46,531 bases of DNA from Actinomycetes bacterium. Lineage in GTDB: Bacteria; Actinomycetota; CALGFH01. Of this stretch, positions 1-7,272 are shown one piece after another. The stretch lies in the NCBI GenBank assembly GCA_036000965.1, contig DASYUT010000289.1, positions 1-46,531 of the forward strand, written 5' to 3'. Position numbers and translations under genes: made by a program. The notes beneath the pieces were generated by a model. It saw only the letters and a program-made list of their open reading frames with translations. It was not told where the DNA came from and did no database searches. How positions within the stretch are numbered: the stretch's first letter is position 1; each line of letters starts with the position of its first letter.

Positions 1-59
1 GCGCATCTGCTCGGGGTGACGAGCGCACCTGCTCGGGGTGACGAGCGCACCTGCTTGGG
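1..59. repeat. 22-bp tandem repeat, about 2.7 copies
   Basis: Units start at 1, 23 and 45, with near-perfect identity over two full copies and part of a third. The array is cut by the window edge and may extend to the left. I see no convincing reading frame through it. It resembles the other intergenic minisatellites in this window. Confidence 0.75.
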
Positions 60-115
60 CATCCGGCCGCGATGGATGGACACGGCCGGGATGCCGTCAT
101 TCGCGGGATCGCGGC

Positions 116-140
116 GGAACTTTGATCGCTTTGTTATGTT
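116..140 (+). promoter_or_regulatory. possible ECF-type promoter of the glycosyltransferase gene
   Basis: GGAAC at 116-120 is followed after 17 bases by GTT at 138-140, 30 bases before the gene start at 171. It resembles the sigma-R/sigma-H class, but the spacer is one base shorter than in the three sites at 12.1-14.1 kb and the -35 ends in C. This is a suggestion only. Confidence 0.25.
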
Positions 141-170
141 CGATCGTCCCGTCCGGATCAGGAGGTGCCC

Positions 171-1235
171 GTGTCAACGCGCGAGGATGGCTCGTCGCTC
201 CGCATCGCGATCGTCGCCCCACCCTGGTACTCGATCCCACCGTCGGGCTACGGCGGCATCGAGTCGATGGTCTACTGGCTGGCAGAGGGCCTCGTCGACC
301 GAGGCCACGACGTGACCGTCATCGGCGCGGGCCCGGCCGAGACCAAGGCCAGCTTCCTCGTCACCTTCCCGGAGCCGCCCAGCGAGCGCATCGGGCAGGC
401 ACTGCCCGAGGTCATCCACTCCCTGCACGCGGCCGAGCTGCTCGACGAGCTCGAGTGCGAGCAGCCGCTCGACGTCGTCCACGACCACTGCGCCGCCTCG
501 GCCCTGGCCGCCTCCCGCCGCCGTGCCCCGACCGTGGTCACCGCCCACGGCCCGGTCACCGGCGAGATGGCCGCCTACTACCGCCGACTCGAGCCGGGCA
601 TCGCGCTGGTGGCCGTGTCCGACTTCCAGCGGGCCAGAGCCCCGGAGCTGCCCTGGGCCGGCACCGTCCACAACGCCACCCCGGTCGACAGCCACCCGTT
701 CGAGTCCCGCAAGGACGACGCCTGCCTGTTCCTCGGCCGCATGAGCCCGGAAAAGGCGCCCGACCTGGCCATCAGGGCGGCCCGAGCCGCCGGCCGGCCG
801 ATCGTGGTGGCTGGCAAGTGCACCGAGCCGGTCGAGCGAGCCTACTTCAACGAGCGCGTGCGCCCGCTGCTCGGCCCGGACGCGACCTGGTTCGGCGAGG
901 CCGATGTCGTGCAGAAGGCCGGCCTGCTCAGCCGGGCCCGCTGCCTGGTCTTCCCGGTCCAGTGGGACGAGCCCTTCGGCCTGGTCATGGTCGAGGCGAT
1001 GGCCTGCGGCACCCCGGTGGTGGCCCTGCGGGCCGGGTCGGTGCCCGAGGTGGTCGAGGACGGCGTCACCGGCTTCGTCTGCGACCACCCGGACGAGCTG
1101 CCCGCCGCCATCGCCAGGGCCGACGAGCTGGAGCCCAAGGCCTGCCGCCAGCGGGTCGTCGACCAGTTCGACGTGCCCCAGATGGCCGAGGGCTACGAGG
1201 CGGTCTACCGAAAGATCCTGCGGGAACGGTCGTGA
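171..1235 (+). CDS. glycosyltransferase family 4 protein
   Basis: A 354-residue GT-B fold glycosyltransferase that would move a sugar from a nucleotide donor to an unidentified acceptor in the cytoplasm. The N-terminal Rossmann half has the glycine-rich loop PSGYGGIE (about residues 24-31). The C-terminal half has the GT4 signature [16 protein letters not shown], with the E-x7-E pair at E267 and E275. I chose the GTG at 171 because an AGGAGG at 160-165 sits five bases before it; the GTG at 165 overlaps that ribosome-binding site. The gene stands alone and is followed by a hairpin shared with the convergent small gene. The acceptor cannot be inferred from the neighbours. The family call is firm, the substrate unknown. 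Confidence 0.9.
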   Translation: MSTREDGSSLRIAIVAPPWYSIPPSGYGGIESMVYWLAEGLVDRGHDVTVIGAGPAETKASFLVTFPEPPSERIGQALPEVIHSLHAAELLDELECEQPLDVVHDHCAASALAASRRRAPTVVTAHGPVTGEMAAYYRRLEPGIALVAVSDFQRARAPELPWAGTVHNATPVDSHPFESRKDDACLFLGRMSPEKAPDLAIRAARAAGRPIVVAGKCTEPVERAYFNERVRPLLGPDATWFGEADVVQKAGLLSRARCLVFPVQWDEPFGLVMVEAMACGTPVVALRAGSVPEVVEDGVTGFVCDHPDELPAAIARADELEPKACRQRVVDQFDVPQMAEGYEAVYRKILRERS

Positions 1236-1254
1236 GCCGTCCGCGCAGGACACC

Positions 1255-1284
1255 GCAGTGGGCGGGCCGCCGCCCGCCCAGTGC
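1255..1284. terminator. hairpin terminator between convergent genes
   Basis: 13-base arms (1255-1267 and 1272-1284) pair with one mismatch around a 4-base loop. The hairpin lies between the glycosyltransferase stop (1235) and touches the stop of the convergent small membrane protein gene (1284). There is no U tract, as is common at this GC content. Confidence 0.6.
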
Positions 1285-1442
1285 TACTCGTCGCGCTGCT
1301 CCTGCTCGCCCGCGGCCAGCGCCGTCTCCACGAGGTCCTGGGTGGGGCCGACCACCCGGCCCTCGAGTCCCGAGGTGAGCAGCAGGATCGCCAGGAGCGC
1401 GACGGGGAACAGCGCGATCACGGCGAGCATGGCCAGCGACAC
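1284..1442 (-). CDS. small single-span membrane protein (52 aa)
   Basis: A short gene read leftwards from a GTG at 1440-1442 to TAG at 1284-1286. A strong AAGGAGG lies seven to eight bases before the start. The protein begins MSLAMLAVIALFPVALL and continues into one long hydrophobic helix (about residues 2-23). A short polar, acidic tail follows, ending EQEQRDE, so the C-terminus probably faces one side of the membrane as a soluble tail. The excellent RBS, hydrophobic periodicity and terminator at its end support it as a real gene. I do not recognise a family. It could be an accessory subunit or a regulatory membrane peptide. Confidence 0.6.
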   Translation of the reverse strand: MSLAMLAVIALFPVALLAILLLTSGLEGRVVGPTQDLVETALAAGEQEQRDE

Positions 1443-1577
1443 GACGGGACCTCCTTGGTGCGGTGACCTCCACCCGGACCAGTCTCCCTCCTGTATCGGA
1501 ACGGCCGGGGCCGGTCTGGACGCTCGTTATCCATTCGTTCCCCAACCCTGGGTGGACTGTCTTGCTATCGTCTCGAC

Positions 1578-2411
1578 ATGGCCGGGTTCGATCTCCACAC
1601 CCACTCGACGTACTCCGACGGCACCCTCGACCCCGAGGAGGTCGTGGAGCTCGCGTCCTCCCGCGACCTGGCCGGGATCGCCCTGACCGACCACGACATC
1701 ACCGACGGCGTGGACCGGGCCCGCAAGGCCGCCCAAGCCATGGGCCTCGTCGTCCTCACCGGCTGCGAGCTGTCGGCCGAGCACGACGGGGACCCGGTGC
1801 ACGTCCTCGGCTACGAGTTCGACCCGGCCGAGCCCGTGTTCGCGGCCAAACGGGACTGGATCCGCTCCGGCCGCGTCACCCGGGCCAGGCGGATGGTCGA
1901 GCGCCTCCGCCGCCTCGGCGCTCCGGTCCAGTACGACCGGGTCGAGGAGCTTGCCGGCGGCGGCTCGGTCGGCCGGCCCCACATCGCCCGCGCCATGGTC
2001 GAGGCCGGAGTGGTCCCTGACGTCCCCAGCGCCTTCTCGCCCGACTGGATCGGCACCGGCGGCCGCGCCTACGTGGCCAAGGAGGCGGTCACGCCGGTGG
2101 AGGCGGTCGAGCTCATCCACGGCGCCGGCGGGGTCGCCGTGCTCGCCCACCCGTCGATCCACGCCGGCGCGCGCGCCGTGCCCGAGCCGGTGATCCGCGA
2201 CATGGCGGCGGCGGGCCTGGACGGGCTCGAGGCCGACCACCCCGACCATCCGCCCGCCGACCGCGACCACTGGCGGGCCCTGGCCGCCGAGCTGGGCATG
2301 GAGGCGACCGGGTCCTCCGACTGCCACGGCGCCCTCTACGGCTACCGCATGGGTGTCTGCCGCACCTCCGAGACCACCCTGGCCGCCCTGCTCGCGCGAA
2401 AGCCTCACTGA
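1578..2411 (+). CDS. PHP domain metal-dependent phosphoesterase
   Basis: A 277-residue protein of the PHP family, which hydrolyses phosphoesters using a cluster of metal ions held by histidines and acidic residues. The N-terminus shows D5-L-H7-T-H9 and the second motif TDHD (residues 37-40). A later AHP histidine (about 190) and the C-terminal SSDCHG (about 246-251) complete the usual set. This stand-alone group includes 3',5'-nucleotide bisphosphate phosphatase and RNase AM (YciV/TrpH). I infer a nucleotide or oligoribonucleotide substrate from family only. No clear RBS precedes the ATG, and TATCGT at 1566-1571 lies close to it, so the mRNA may be nearly leaderless. Confidence 0.88.
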   Translation: MAGFDLHTHSTYSDGTLDPEEVVELASSRDLAGIALTDHDITDGVDRARKAAQAMGLVVLTGCELSAEHDGDPVHVLGYEFDPAEPVFAAKRDWIRSGRVTRARRMVERLRRLGAPVQYDRVEELAGGGSVGRPHIARAMVEAGVVPDVPSAFSPDWIGTGGRAYVAKEAVTPVEAVELIHGAGGVAVLAHPSIHAGARAVPEPVIRDMAAAGLDGLEADHPDHPPADRDHWRALAAELGMEATGSSDCHGALYGYRMGVCRTSETTLAALLARKPH

Positions 2412-2461
2412 CTCCGGCAGCCTACGATAGCGCGGGAGCCCCCCTGGCGCCGGACTCGCGC

Positions 2462-3067
2462 ATGGACACCTTCTTCCTGGTCAAGAGCTTCGTCACCCTG
2501 CTCGTCATCATCGACCCGGTCGGCAGCGTACCCCTGTTCCTCGGGATGACCACCGGCTTCGAAGCCCGCGAGCGGAACCGGGCTGCCTGGCAGGCGGTGC
2601 TGGTGGCCGCGCTCGTGATCGCCGTGTTCGCCCTGTTCGGCCAGCAGATTCTCACCTACCTGGGCATCACCGTGGCCAGCCTGCAGGCCGCTGGCGGGCT
2701 GCTGCTGCTCGTGGTCGCGCTCGACCTGCTCCGGGGCGAGACCGAGAGGCTGTCCGGGGGGCACGGCTCCAACATCGCGTTCGTGCCGCTCGGCACGCCG
2801 CTGCTGGCCGGGCCGGGCGCGATCGCGGCCATCATGGTGTTCATGCGCCAGGCCGACGAGGCTGACGAGCGCCTCGGGATCGCGCTGGGGCTGGCTGGCG
2901 TGCTCGTCGTGCTCTACCTGAGCCTCCGCTTCGCGGGGGTGCTGCAGCGGCTGCTGCGGCAGGAAGGCGTCGAGCTGATCACCCGCATCTCGGGCCTGCT
3001 GCTGACCGCGATCGCGGTCCAGCTGATCGTGGACGCGGTGCGCGAGTTCGTCCGCCAGGGTGTCTAG
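2462..3067 (+). CDS. MarC family integral membrane protein
   Basis: A 201-residue protein of about six hydrophobic segments with the MarC hallmarks: an N-terminal helix with FVTLLVIIDPVGSVPLF and a central PLGTPLLAGPGAIAAIM segment. Length is typical for the family. MarC proteins are inner-membrane proteins once linked to multiple antibiotic resistance, but their true function is not established. The gene starts 50 bases after the PHP gene. A possible -10 (TACGAT, 2423-2428) lies 34 bases before the ATG, so it may have its own promoter. It is followed by the large nested inverted repeat at 3081-3188. Confidence 0.88.
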   Translation: MDTFFLVKSFVTLLVIIDPVGSVPLFLGMTTGFEARERNRAAWQAVLVAALVIAVFALFGQQILTYLGITVASLQAAGGLLLLVVALDLLRGETERLSGGHGSNIAFVPLGTPLLAGPGAIAAIMVFMRQADEADERLGIALGLAGVLVVLYLSLRFAGVLQRLLRQEGVELITRISGLLLTAIAVQLIVDAVREFVRQGV

Positions 3068-3080
3068 CGATCCCTGGTCG

Positions 3081-3188
3081 CTGGGCGGCCACTGAACAAC
3101 CCGCGGGCAACCTGATTTTGCAACGCCCTGACCTGCGGCGTTGCAGCCCGGCAAGGGCAGGAGCGGCCCTTGTTCAGTGGCCGCCCAG
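3081..3188. repeat. nested perfect inverted repeat (19-bp outer, 9-bp inner stem)
   Basis: The outer arms, 3081-3099 and 3170-3188, are perfectly complementary over 19 bases. Within the 70-base interval an inner hairpin has perfect 9-base arms at 3119-3127 and 3137-3145 with a 9-base loop. It lies between the MarC gene and the nuclease gene, both on the plus strand. It could be a terminator, a structured leader RNA or a short palindromic element. Confidence 0.8.
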
Positions 3189-3264
3189 GGCGCCGCCCAG
3201 GGGTTGTCCGAGCTGCGCCCAGGGGGCTGTCCGAACTGTCCGTTCCCTAGCGTACCCTGGGGTC

Positions 3265-4065
3265 GTGAGCGGCTCAGAGCAGCAGGTCCTGCCCGGGGTG
3301 GACGCGGCCCGGGTGACGTTCCTGTCCCCGTCGGCCCTCGACCGCTACCGGCACTGCCCCCGGTTGTACCGGTTCCTGCACGTGGACGGGTTGTGGCGCA
3401 TGTCGAGGATCGGCGCCGGGCAGTCGTTCGGGACCAGCGTGCACGCGGCGCTGCGGGAGTTCTTCCGGCTGCCGGTGGCCAGCCGGTCGCTCGAGCGGTT
3501 GCTCGACCTGTTCCGCCGCTCCTGGGTCCGGGAGGGGTACGGCAGCAAGGAGGAACGGTCGCGGGAACGGGCTCGCGGCATCGACGTGCTCAGGACGTGG
3601 TACGCGCAGGCCGATACGAAGGCCAAGCCGCTCGCGACCGAGCTCGGCCTGCAGGCGGGGTACGGTGACATCGTGCTCAAGGGACGGATCGACCGGCTCG
3701 ACGCCGGTCCGGACGGCGGGTTCGTGGTGGTCGACTACAAGACCGCGAAGCGGCCGGCCAGCCAGGCGTCGGCCGACGAGGACGTCGCGCTCACCATCTA
3801 CGCCTCGCTGGTGGAGCGGAAGCTCGGGCGGCCGGTGACCGAACTGGTGCTGGACTACGTCGTCGCCGGAAGGCAGGTGGTGACCAGGCGCCCGCCCGAG
3901 GTGCTGGCCGAGCGCATGGCCGGGGTGCTCTCGGCCGCCGCGGCGCTGCGGGCCGACACGGAGTTCGCGCCCCGCACCGGGCCGTGGTGCAAGGGCTGCG
4001 ACCTGCTCAGCCTCTGCCCGGAGGGGCAGGCGGAAGTCGCCGCGGCGGCGGCTCGGTTGGACTGA
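3265..4065 (+). CDS. RecB/Cas4-like PD-(D/E)XK nuclease with iron-sulfur cysteines
   Basis: A 266-residue nuclease of the PDDEXK_1 (RecB/AddB/Cas4) superfamily. It has the catalytic core GRIDRLD (D143) followed by VVDYKTAK (D157, K159). A cysteine near the N-terminus (C31 in RHCPRLY) and three near the C-terminus (C242-x2-C245-x5-C251) make the four-cysteine pattern that holds a 4Fe-4S cluster in AddB- and Cas4-type nucleases. No cas genes or helicase domain are present, so a stand-alone DNA-repair exonuclease is likelier than CRISPR adaptation. The GTG at 3265 is the plausible start; an upstream extension would read through structured, low-complexity sequence. Its stop overlaps an ATG (ATGA) at 4065. 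Confidence 0.85.
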   Translation: MSGSEQQVLPGVDAARVTFLSPSALDRYRHCPRLYRFLHVDGLWRMSRIGAGQSFGTSVHAALREFFRLPVASRSLERLLDLFRRSWVREGYGSKEERSRERARGIDVLRTWYAQADTKAKPLATELGLQAGYGDIVLKGRIDRLDAGPDGGFVVVDYKTAKRPASQASADEDVALTIYASLVERKLGRPVTELVLDYVVAGRQVVTRRPPEVLAERMAGVLSAAAALRADTEFAPRTGPWCKGCDLLSLCPEGQAEVAAAAARLD

Positions 4066-4160
4066 TGAGCGTCCCGCGTTGTATCACCGGGACGGCAGAG
4101 GATCTCGGAACGAGAGCGCCCGAGGTCGGATCCGGGGGGAGAGGCCACTTGCAGGAACCG

Positions 4161-4598
4161 ATGCCGACGAAAGCCAAGCACCCGACGGCACATCTGCTGC
4201 TGCCGTGCCGCAGCGAGTCGGTGCCCACCGTGCGCGCGCTGCTGCAGCGCGACCTCCAGCGCTGGGGGATCGCCGACGACGTCGCCGACGGGATCCTGCT
4301 CGCCACCGGCGAGGCGGTCACCAACGCGGTCGTGCACGGGTCGTGGGGCCAGCAGGACTCGGCGATGGTGGTGCGCTGGGCGCTCACGGGCGAGCGGTTC
4401 TCGTTCTCGGTGCAGGACCGCGGTCCAGGGTTCGACAGTTCGCGGACGGCGATGTCGCGCCGGGCCCACCCCTCGCAGAACCGGGGCCGGGGCCTGTACA
4501 TCATGCACGCGCTGATGGACCGCGTGGTGGTCGACTCGGGGCTGTCAGGCACCCGGATCCTGCTCGAGAAGACCCTGGGCGCAACCGCGGCAGTGTGA
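4161..4598 (+). CDS. RsbW-like anti-sigma ATPase (HATPase_c_2)
   Basis: A GHKL-type ATP-binding protein of 145 residues, the size of actinobacterial RsbW/SpoIIAB-like serine kinases. The N-box is GEAVTNAVVHG (E51, N55), the G1 box is DRGPGFD (from about residue 86) and the G2 box is NRGRGLYIMHAL. Such proteins bind sigma factors or phosphorylate anti-anti-sigma factors in general-stress partner switching; no cognate partner is visible here. The start is uncertain. The ATG at 4161 has AGGA four bases before it. A TTG at 4149 follows a better GGGGGAGAGG, and an ATG at 4065 overlaps the nuclease stop and would give 177 residues. The gene ends in a hairpin shared with the convergent bldC. Confidence 0.82.
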   Translation: MPTKAKHPTAHLLLPCRSESVPTVRALLQRDLQRWGIADDVADGILLATGEAVTNAVVHGSWGQQDSAMVVRWALTGERFSFSVQDRGPGFDSSRTAMSRRAHPSQNRGRGLYIMHALMDRVVVDSGLSGTRILLEKTLGATAAV

Positions 4599-4636
4599 GG
4601 CGGCCAAGAAGGCGCCCACCAGCCCGGGGGAGCAGC

Positions 4637-4670
4637 GCGGTCGCCGCCCTCACGGTCCGGCGGCGACCGC
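4637..4670. terminator. perfect 12-bp stem hairpin between convergent genes
   Basis: Arms 4637-4648 and 4659-4670 are perfectly complementary with a 10-base loop. The hairpin lies between the ends of the RsbW-like gene and the bldC-like gene, so it could terminate both. No U tract is present. Confidence 0.65.
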
Positions 4671-4697
4671 CTGGAGGCTCCTCCGGCTCGGCCTCGG

Positions 4698-4919
4698 CTA
4701 CTGCGACTCGGCGTGCGGCTCCTGCATGGACGGCCACATGCGCAGCTCGTCCGCGAGCGCCCGGATCTCGCTGTCCGGGTACCGCCGGTGGCCGCCGAGG
4801 GTCCGCAGGAAGGGAAGCTTGCCCTCCTGCGCCCAGCGCGACACGGTCTTCGGCGACACGTGCAGGAGGCCGGCAACCTCTGAGGTGCGCAGGTACGTGG
4901 GTCTGCTCGTCCGGCTCAT
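4698..4919 (-). CDS. bldC: BldC-family DNA-binding regulator
   Basis: A 73-residue MerR-like winged helix-turn-helix protein without an effector domain. The core reads from SEVAGLLHVSPKTVSRWAQ (residues 13-31) through the wing RTLGGHRRY (39-47). That matches Streptomyces BldC closely and is also like excisionases and SoxR-type domains. BldC represses or holds back developmental and metabolic genes by cooperative binding to direct repeats. The ATG at 4917-4919 has GAGGGG about ten bases before it. Directly upstream lies an array of repeated palindromic half-sites (4938-4993), which suggests autoregulation or control by another factor. The C-terminal tail is about five residues longer than in Streptomyces BldC. 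Confidence 0.85.
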   Translation of the reverse strand: MSRTSRPTYLRTSEVAGLLHVSPKTVSRWAQEGKLPFLRTLGGHRRYPDSEIRALADELRMWPSMQEPHAESQ

Positions 4920-4937
4920 GCTCGACACCCCTCTACA

Positions 4938-4993
4938 GTTGGGTCCCAACCGGGATGATCCCAAACGGGACTTTACTGTTGTCCCCGACGGGA
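4938..4993. promoter_or_regulatory. operator-like array of TCCC-N4-GGGA repeats upstream of bldC
   Basis: Three copies of TCCC-N4-GGGA lie at 4944-4955, 4959-4970 and 4982-4993 (starts 15 and 23 bases apart). They overlap two odd-length palindromes: GTTGGG-T-CCCAAC at 4938-4950 and GGGAT-G-ATCCC at 4952-4962. The array sits 19-74 bases upstream of the bldC start, in unusually AT-rich sequence, which is where a repressor or self-binding protein would act. Confidence 0.5.
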
Positions 4994-5244
4994 CACTACT
5001 GTCTTGCTGCGAATTTGCTGAATAGGCTGTTCTACCTAGAAACCAGCGAACCAGTCGTACGACCCAGTACGTACGGGTGCGCGCCTGCCTTGCTTGGCGC
5101 ACCGGATTTCCGGCAATTCCGGCATGCTGGTTGCGGCGCTCGCGCTTTCCGTGAGGATCCATCCGTTAGCGTAGTCCGTCACCGACCAGAAATTTCTGGC
5201 CGCCCGTATCCATCCGGAGCCGTCGCGCGCCTGTAGATGCAGAA
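4994..5244. other. AT-richer intergenic segment with palindromes, no gene seen
   Basis: This is the rest of the 459-base gap between bldC (start 4919) and the phosphodiesterase (stop 5379). It is less GC-rich than its surroundings. It contains a perfect 14-bp palindrome at 5186-5199 (CCAGAAATTTCTGG) and three spaced CCGG blocks around 5102-5122. I see no coding frame with an RBS. It probably holds the bldC promoter and regulator sites. Confidence 0.45.
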
Positions 5245-5326
5245 GCGACGCCGCGACCTCCGGGGGACCTCTCAAAGGCCCGCTACTGGGGGAGGCGCGG
5301 CAGTTGAGAGTAGGTCGCGGCGTCGC
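5245..5326. repeat. nested inverted repeat (15-bp outer, 7-bp inner stem)
   Basis: The outer arms 5245-5259 and 5312-5326 are perfectly complementary. An inner pair, CTCTCAA (5269-5275) and TTGAGAG (5304-5310), brackets a 28-base loop. It stands immediately beside the terminator-like hairpin 5329-5391. The architecture is like that of 3081-3188, but the sequence differs. Confidence 0.7.
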
Positions 5327-5328
5327 CT

Positions 5329-5391
5329 GCGCCTTGCCTGGCCGGGCTCCCGGTCCTCCCGGTCCCTCCGGGGCCCGGTCAGGCAAGGCGC
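5329..5391 (-). terminator. 19-bp stem hairpin at the end of the phosphodiesterase gene
   Basis: Arms 5329-5347 and 5373-5391 pair over 19 bases with one mismatch. The right arm contains the phosphodiesterase stop codon (5379-5381). Placement fits transcription termination of that gene, although no U tract follows. Confidence 0.55.
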
Positions 5392-5936
5392 TTCTCGTCC
5401 GGCCCGCCGACCGCATCCGCCGGCCCGCGGACCTGTCCGGTGACCGGGACGATCCGTGCCTCGACCAGGTTCCCGTCCTCGACCCGGACGAGCCCGATGG
5501 TGCCGTGCGGCTGCCTCCGGCGGTCCGTGGGCGACCCGGGGTTGAGCATCCGTATCCCGTCCTCGGCCAGGTCGAGCGGGATGTGGGAGTGGCCGAAGAG
5601 CACCAGGTCGGCGTCTGGGAAGCGCCGGCGCATCCGGCGTGCCCGCCCGGTGGCCGGCCCCGCGTCGTGGATCATGCCGACGCGCAGCCCCTCCAGGTCC
5701 AGCCTCAGGGCCTCCGGCGCGCCCCAGGCGGCCACGTCGGGGGTGTCGTTGTTGCCGAGCACGGCCCGGACGGGCGCGAACACCGACAGCTCGTCGAGCA
5801 CCTCGGCCCGGCACACGTCACCGGCGTGCAGGATCAGGTCGGTGCCCTCCAGATGACGGGCGACCGCCGGCGGGCAGCGCTTCCAGCGCCGCGGGGCGTG
5901 GGTGTCGGCAAGGACCGCGATCAACATCGGCCCCAT
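5379..5936 (-). CDS. calcineurin-like phosphodiesterase, YfcE/MJ0936 type
   Basis: A 185-residue single-domain metallophosphoesterase. It keeps the metal-ligand motifs in order: ADTH (D11, H13), HAGDV, LGNND, a histidine in MIHDAG and the terminal GHSH followed by LNPGSP. This matches the YfcE/MJ0936 group of small phosphodiesterases, whose in vivo substrates are mostly unknown. The ATG at 5934-5936 is preceded by GGGGTGGGA. A second in-frame ATG at 5925-5927 is possible. The RBS-plus-ATG block is duplicated upstream (5932-5948 and 5955-5971); the upstream copy's ATG is out of frame with the gene. Confidence 0.87.
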   Translation of the reverse strand: MGPMLIAVLADTHAPRRWKRCPPAVARHLEGTDLILHAGDVCRAEVLDELSVFAPVRAVLGNNDTPDVAAWGAPEALRLDLEGLRVGMIHDAGPATGRARRMRRRFPDADLVLFGHSHIPLDLAEDGIRMLNPGSPTDRRRQPHGTIGLVRVEDGNLVEARIVPVTGQVRGPADAVGGPDEKRLA

Positions 5937-5971
5937 GATCCCACCCCGAATCGGCCCATGATCCCACCCCG
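5932..5971. repeat. 17-bp direct repeat copying the RBS and start codon
   Basis: The copies at 5932-5948 and 5955-5971 are identical. The first contains the start codon and RBS of the phosphodiesterase gene (minus strand). The second is a duplicate 23 bases upstream, whose ATG is in another frame. Confidence 0.8.
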
Positions 5972-5990
5972 CCGCTCCCATCCGGCGCCG

Positions 5991-6155
5991 CCGGCTCCGG
6001 CTGTGCTGGCAGTGGCGGTGCCGGCTGGGGCTGTGCTGGCAGTGGTGGCGCTGGCTGGGGCTGTGCTGGCAGTGGTGGCGCTGGCAGTGGTGGCGCTGGC
6101 AGTGGTGGCGCAGGCAGTGGTGGCGCAGGCAGTGGCGGTGCTGGCTGCGGTAGCC
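5991..6155. repeat. 15/30-bp minisatellite upstream of the SDR gene
   Basis: A tandem array with about 30-base units from 6001 (6001-6030, 6031-6060) that passes into 15-base units to about 6155. It fills most of the gap between two divergent genes. On the minus strand it would read as a proline/alanine-rich peptide but has no gene-like start. It probably changes length by slippage. Confidence 0.8.
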
Positions 6156-6225
6156 TCGCGGCGCGACCGCGGCCAGCCGCGGCGCGGCGAAGCAGGCGTT
6201 CACCGGCGAGGCGAGGGTTGGTCGC

Positions 6226-7122
6226 ATGGGCACGCTCGACGGCAAGGTGGTCATCGTCACCGGGGCCGGCCAGGGGATCGGCCGGGAGGAGGCGCTCGCC
6301 TGTGCTCGCGAGGGCGCGAAGGTGGTTGCCGACGACCTCGCTGGCGCGGGGGACACCGCCGCCGCGATCGAGGCCGAAGGCGGGCAAGCGGTCGCCGCCG
6401 ACTTCGACGTGGCCGACTTCGACGCCAGCGGGCGCCTGGCCGAGCTGGCCGTGGAACGGTTCGGCGGCCTGGACGGGGTCGTCAACAACGCCGGCGTGAT
6501 CCGCGACCGGATGGTGTTCAACCTCTCCCCGGACGAGTTCGACCTCGTCATCCGGGTCAACCTGCGCGGGACGTACTCCATGACCAGGCACGCCAGCGCC
6601 TGGTGGAAGCGGGAGGGCCGCCCGGGCGCCATCGTCAACACCACCTCCACCTCGGGCATCCTCGGCAACCTGGGCCAGTCGAACTACGGGGCGGCCAAGG
6701 CCGGGGTGGCCGCCTTCACCGTCATCACCGCGCTCGAGCTGGCCAGGTACGGCATCCGGGTGAACGCGGTCGCGCCCGGGGCCCGCACCCAGATGACCGA
6801 GAGCGCCTTCGGCGACCTCTCGTTCGGCGGGGACTTCGACCCGCTCGACCCGGCCAACGTCGCCCCGGTGGTCGTCTGGCTGCTCTCGGACGCCGCCGCC
6901 GACGTGTCCGGCCAGGTTCTGGGCATCACCGGAGGCCTGCTCGAGCTGTACGAGGGCTGGCACGTGGTCGCCGACCAGGAGCGGGACGGGCGCTGGACGG
7001 TGGAGGAGCTGGCCGAGGCCGCCCCCCGCCTGTTCGGCGACCGGCCGACCCGCGCCCCCTGGCGCCGCTCGAGCGTGCGCCGGGTGATCGAGGCGGCCCG
7101 CACCGCGGCCGACGAGGGCTGA
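6226..7122 (+). CDS. short-chain dehydrogenase/reductase
   Basis: A classical SDR with an NAD(P)-binding TGAGQGIG loop (residues 12-19), NNAG (87-90) and the catalytic Y154-x3-K158 with an upstream STSG serine. After the usual ~250 residues it has a C-terminal extension to 298 residues. This is the pattern of 3-hydroxyacyl-CoA dehydrogenases resembling the first domain of peroxisomal multifunctional enzyme type 2, which act in fatty acid or sterol side-chain oxidation. The acidic residues after the second strand (DD) favour NAD over NADP. The ATG at 6226 has only a weak GCGAGG ahead of it. There is no clear operon partner. Confidence 0.85.
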   Translation: MGTLDGKVVIVTGAGQGIGREEALACAREGAKVVADDLAGAGDTAAAIEAEGGQAVAADFDVADFDASGRLAELAVERFGGLDGVVNNAGVIRDRMVFNLSPDEFDLVIRVNLRGTYSMTRHASAWWKREGRPGAIVNTTSTSGILGNLGQSNYGAAKAGVAAFTVITALELARYGIRVNAVAPGARTQMTESAFGDLSFGGDFDPLDPANVAPVVVWLLSDAAADVSGQVLGITGGLLELYEGWHVVADQERDGRWTVEELAEAAPRLFGDRPTRAPWRRSSVRRVIEAARTAADEG

Positions 7123-7218
7123 GGATGGTCCACGCGCCGTCACCCGTGGCTGGCCGGGAGCAGTCGGTAATCATCGTGGCCGGTCGGGAGTAATCGCGTA
7201 ATCATCTTGGTTGTAGCG

Positions 7219-7260
7219 ACAGCGCGCATGCGGCCGGGCACAGCGCGCATGCGACCGGGC
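7219..7260. repeat. 21-bp tandem repeat just before the ABC exporter RBS
   Basis: Two units, 7219-7239 and 7240-7260, differ at one base. Each contains GCGCATGC, a palindrome. The array ends immediately before the AAGGAG ribosome-binding site of the ABC gene. A looser direct repeat around TAATCATC (7169-7176 and 7200-7207) lies further upstream. Confidence 0.75.
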
Positions 7261-7272
7261 ACAAGGAGCGCC

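Noticed and set aside
5095-5120. Further GGAAT-N18-GTT site near the bldC upstream region
   Set aside because: ATTCC is present at 5116-5120, but the matching AAC at the required distance is missing.
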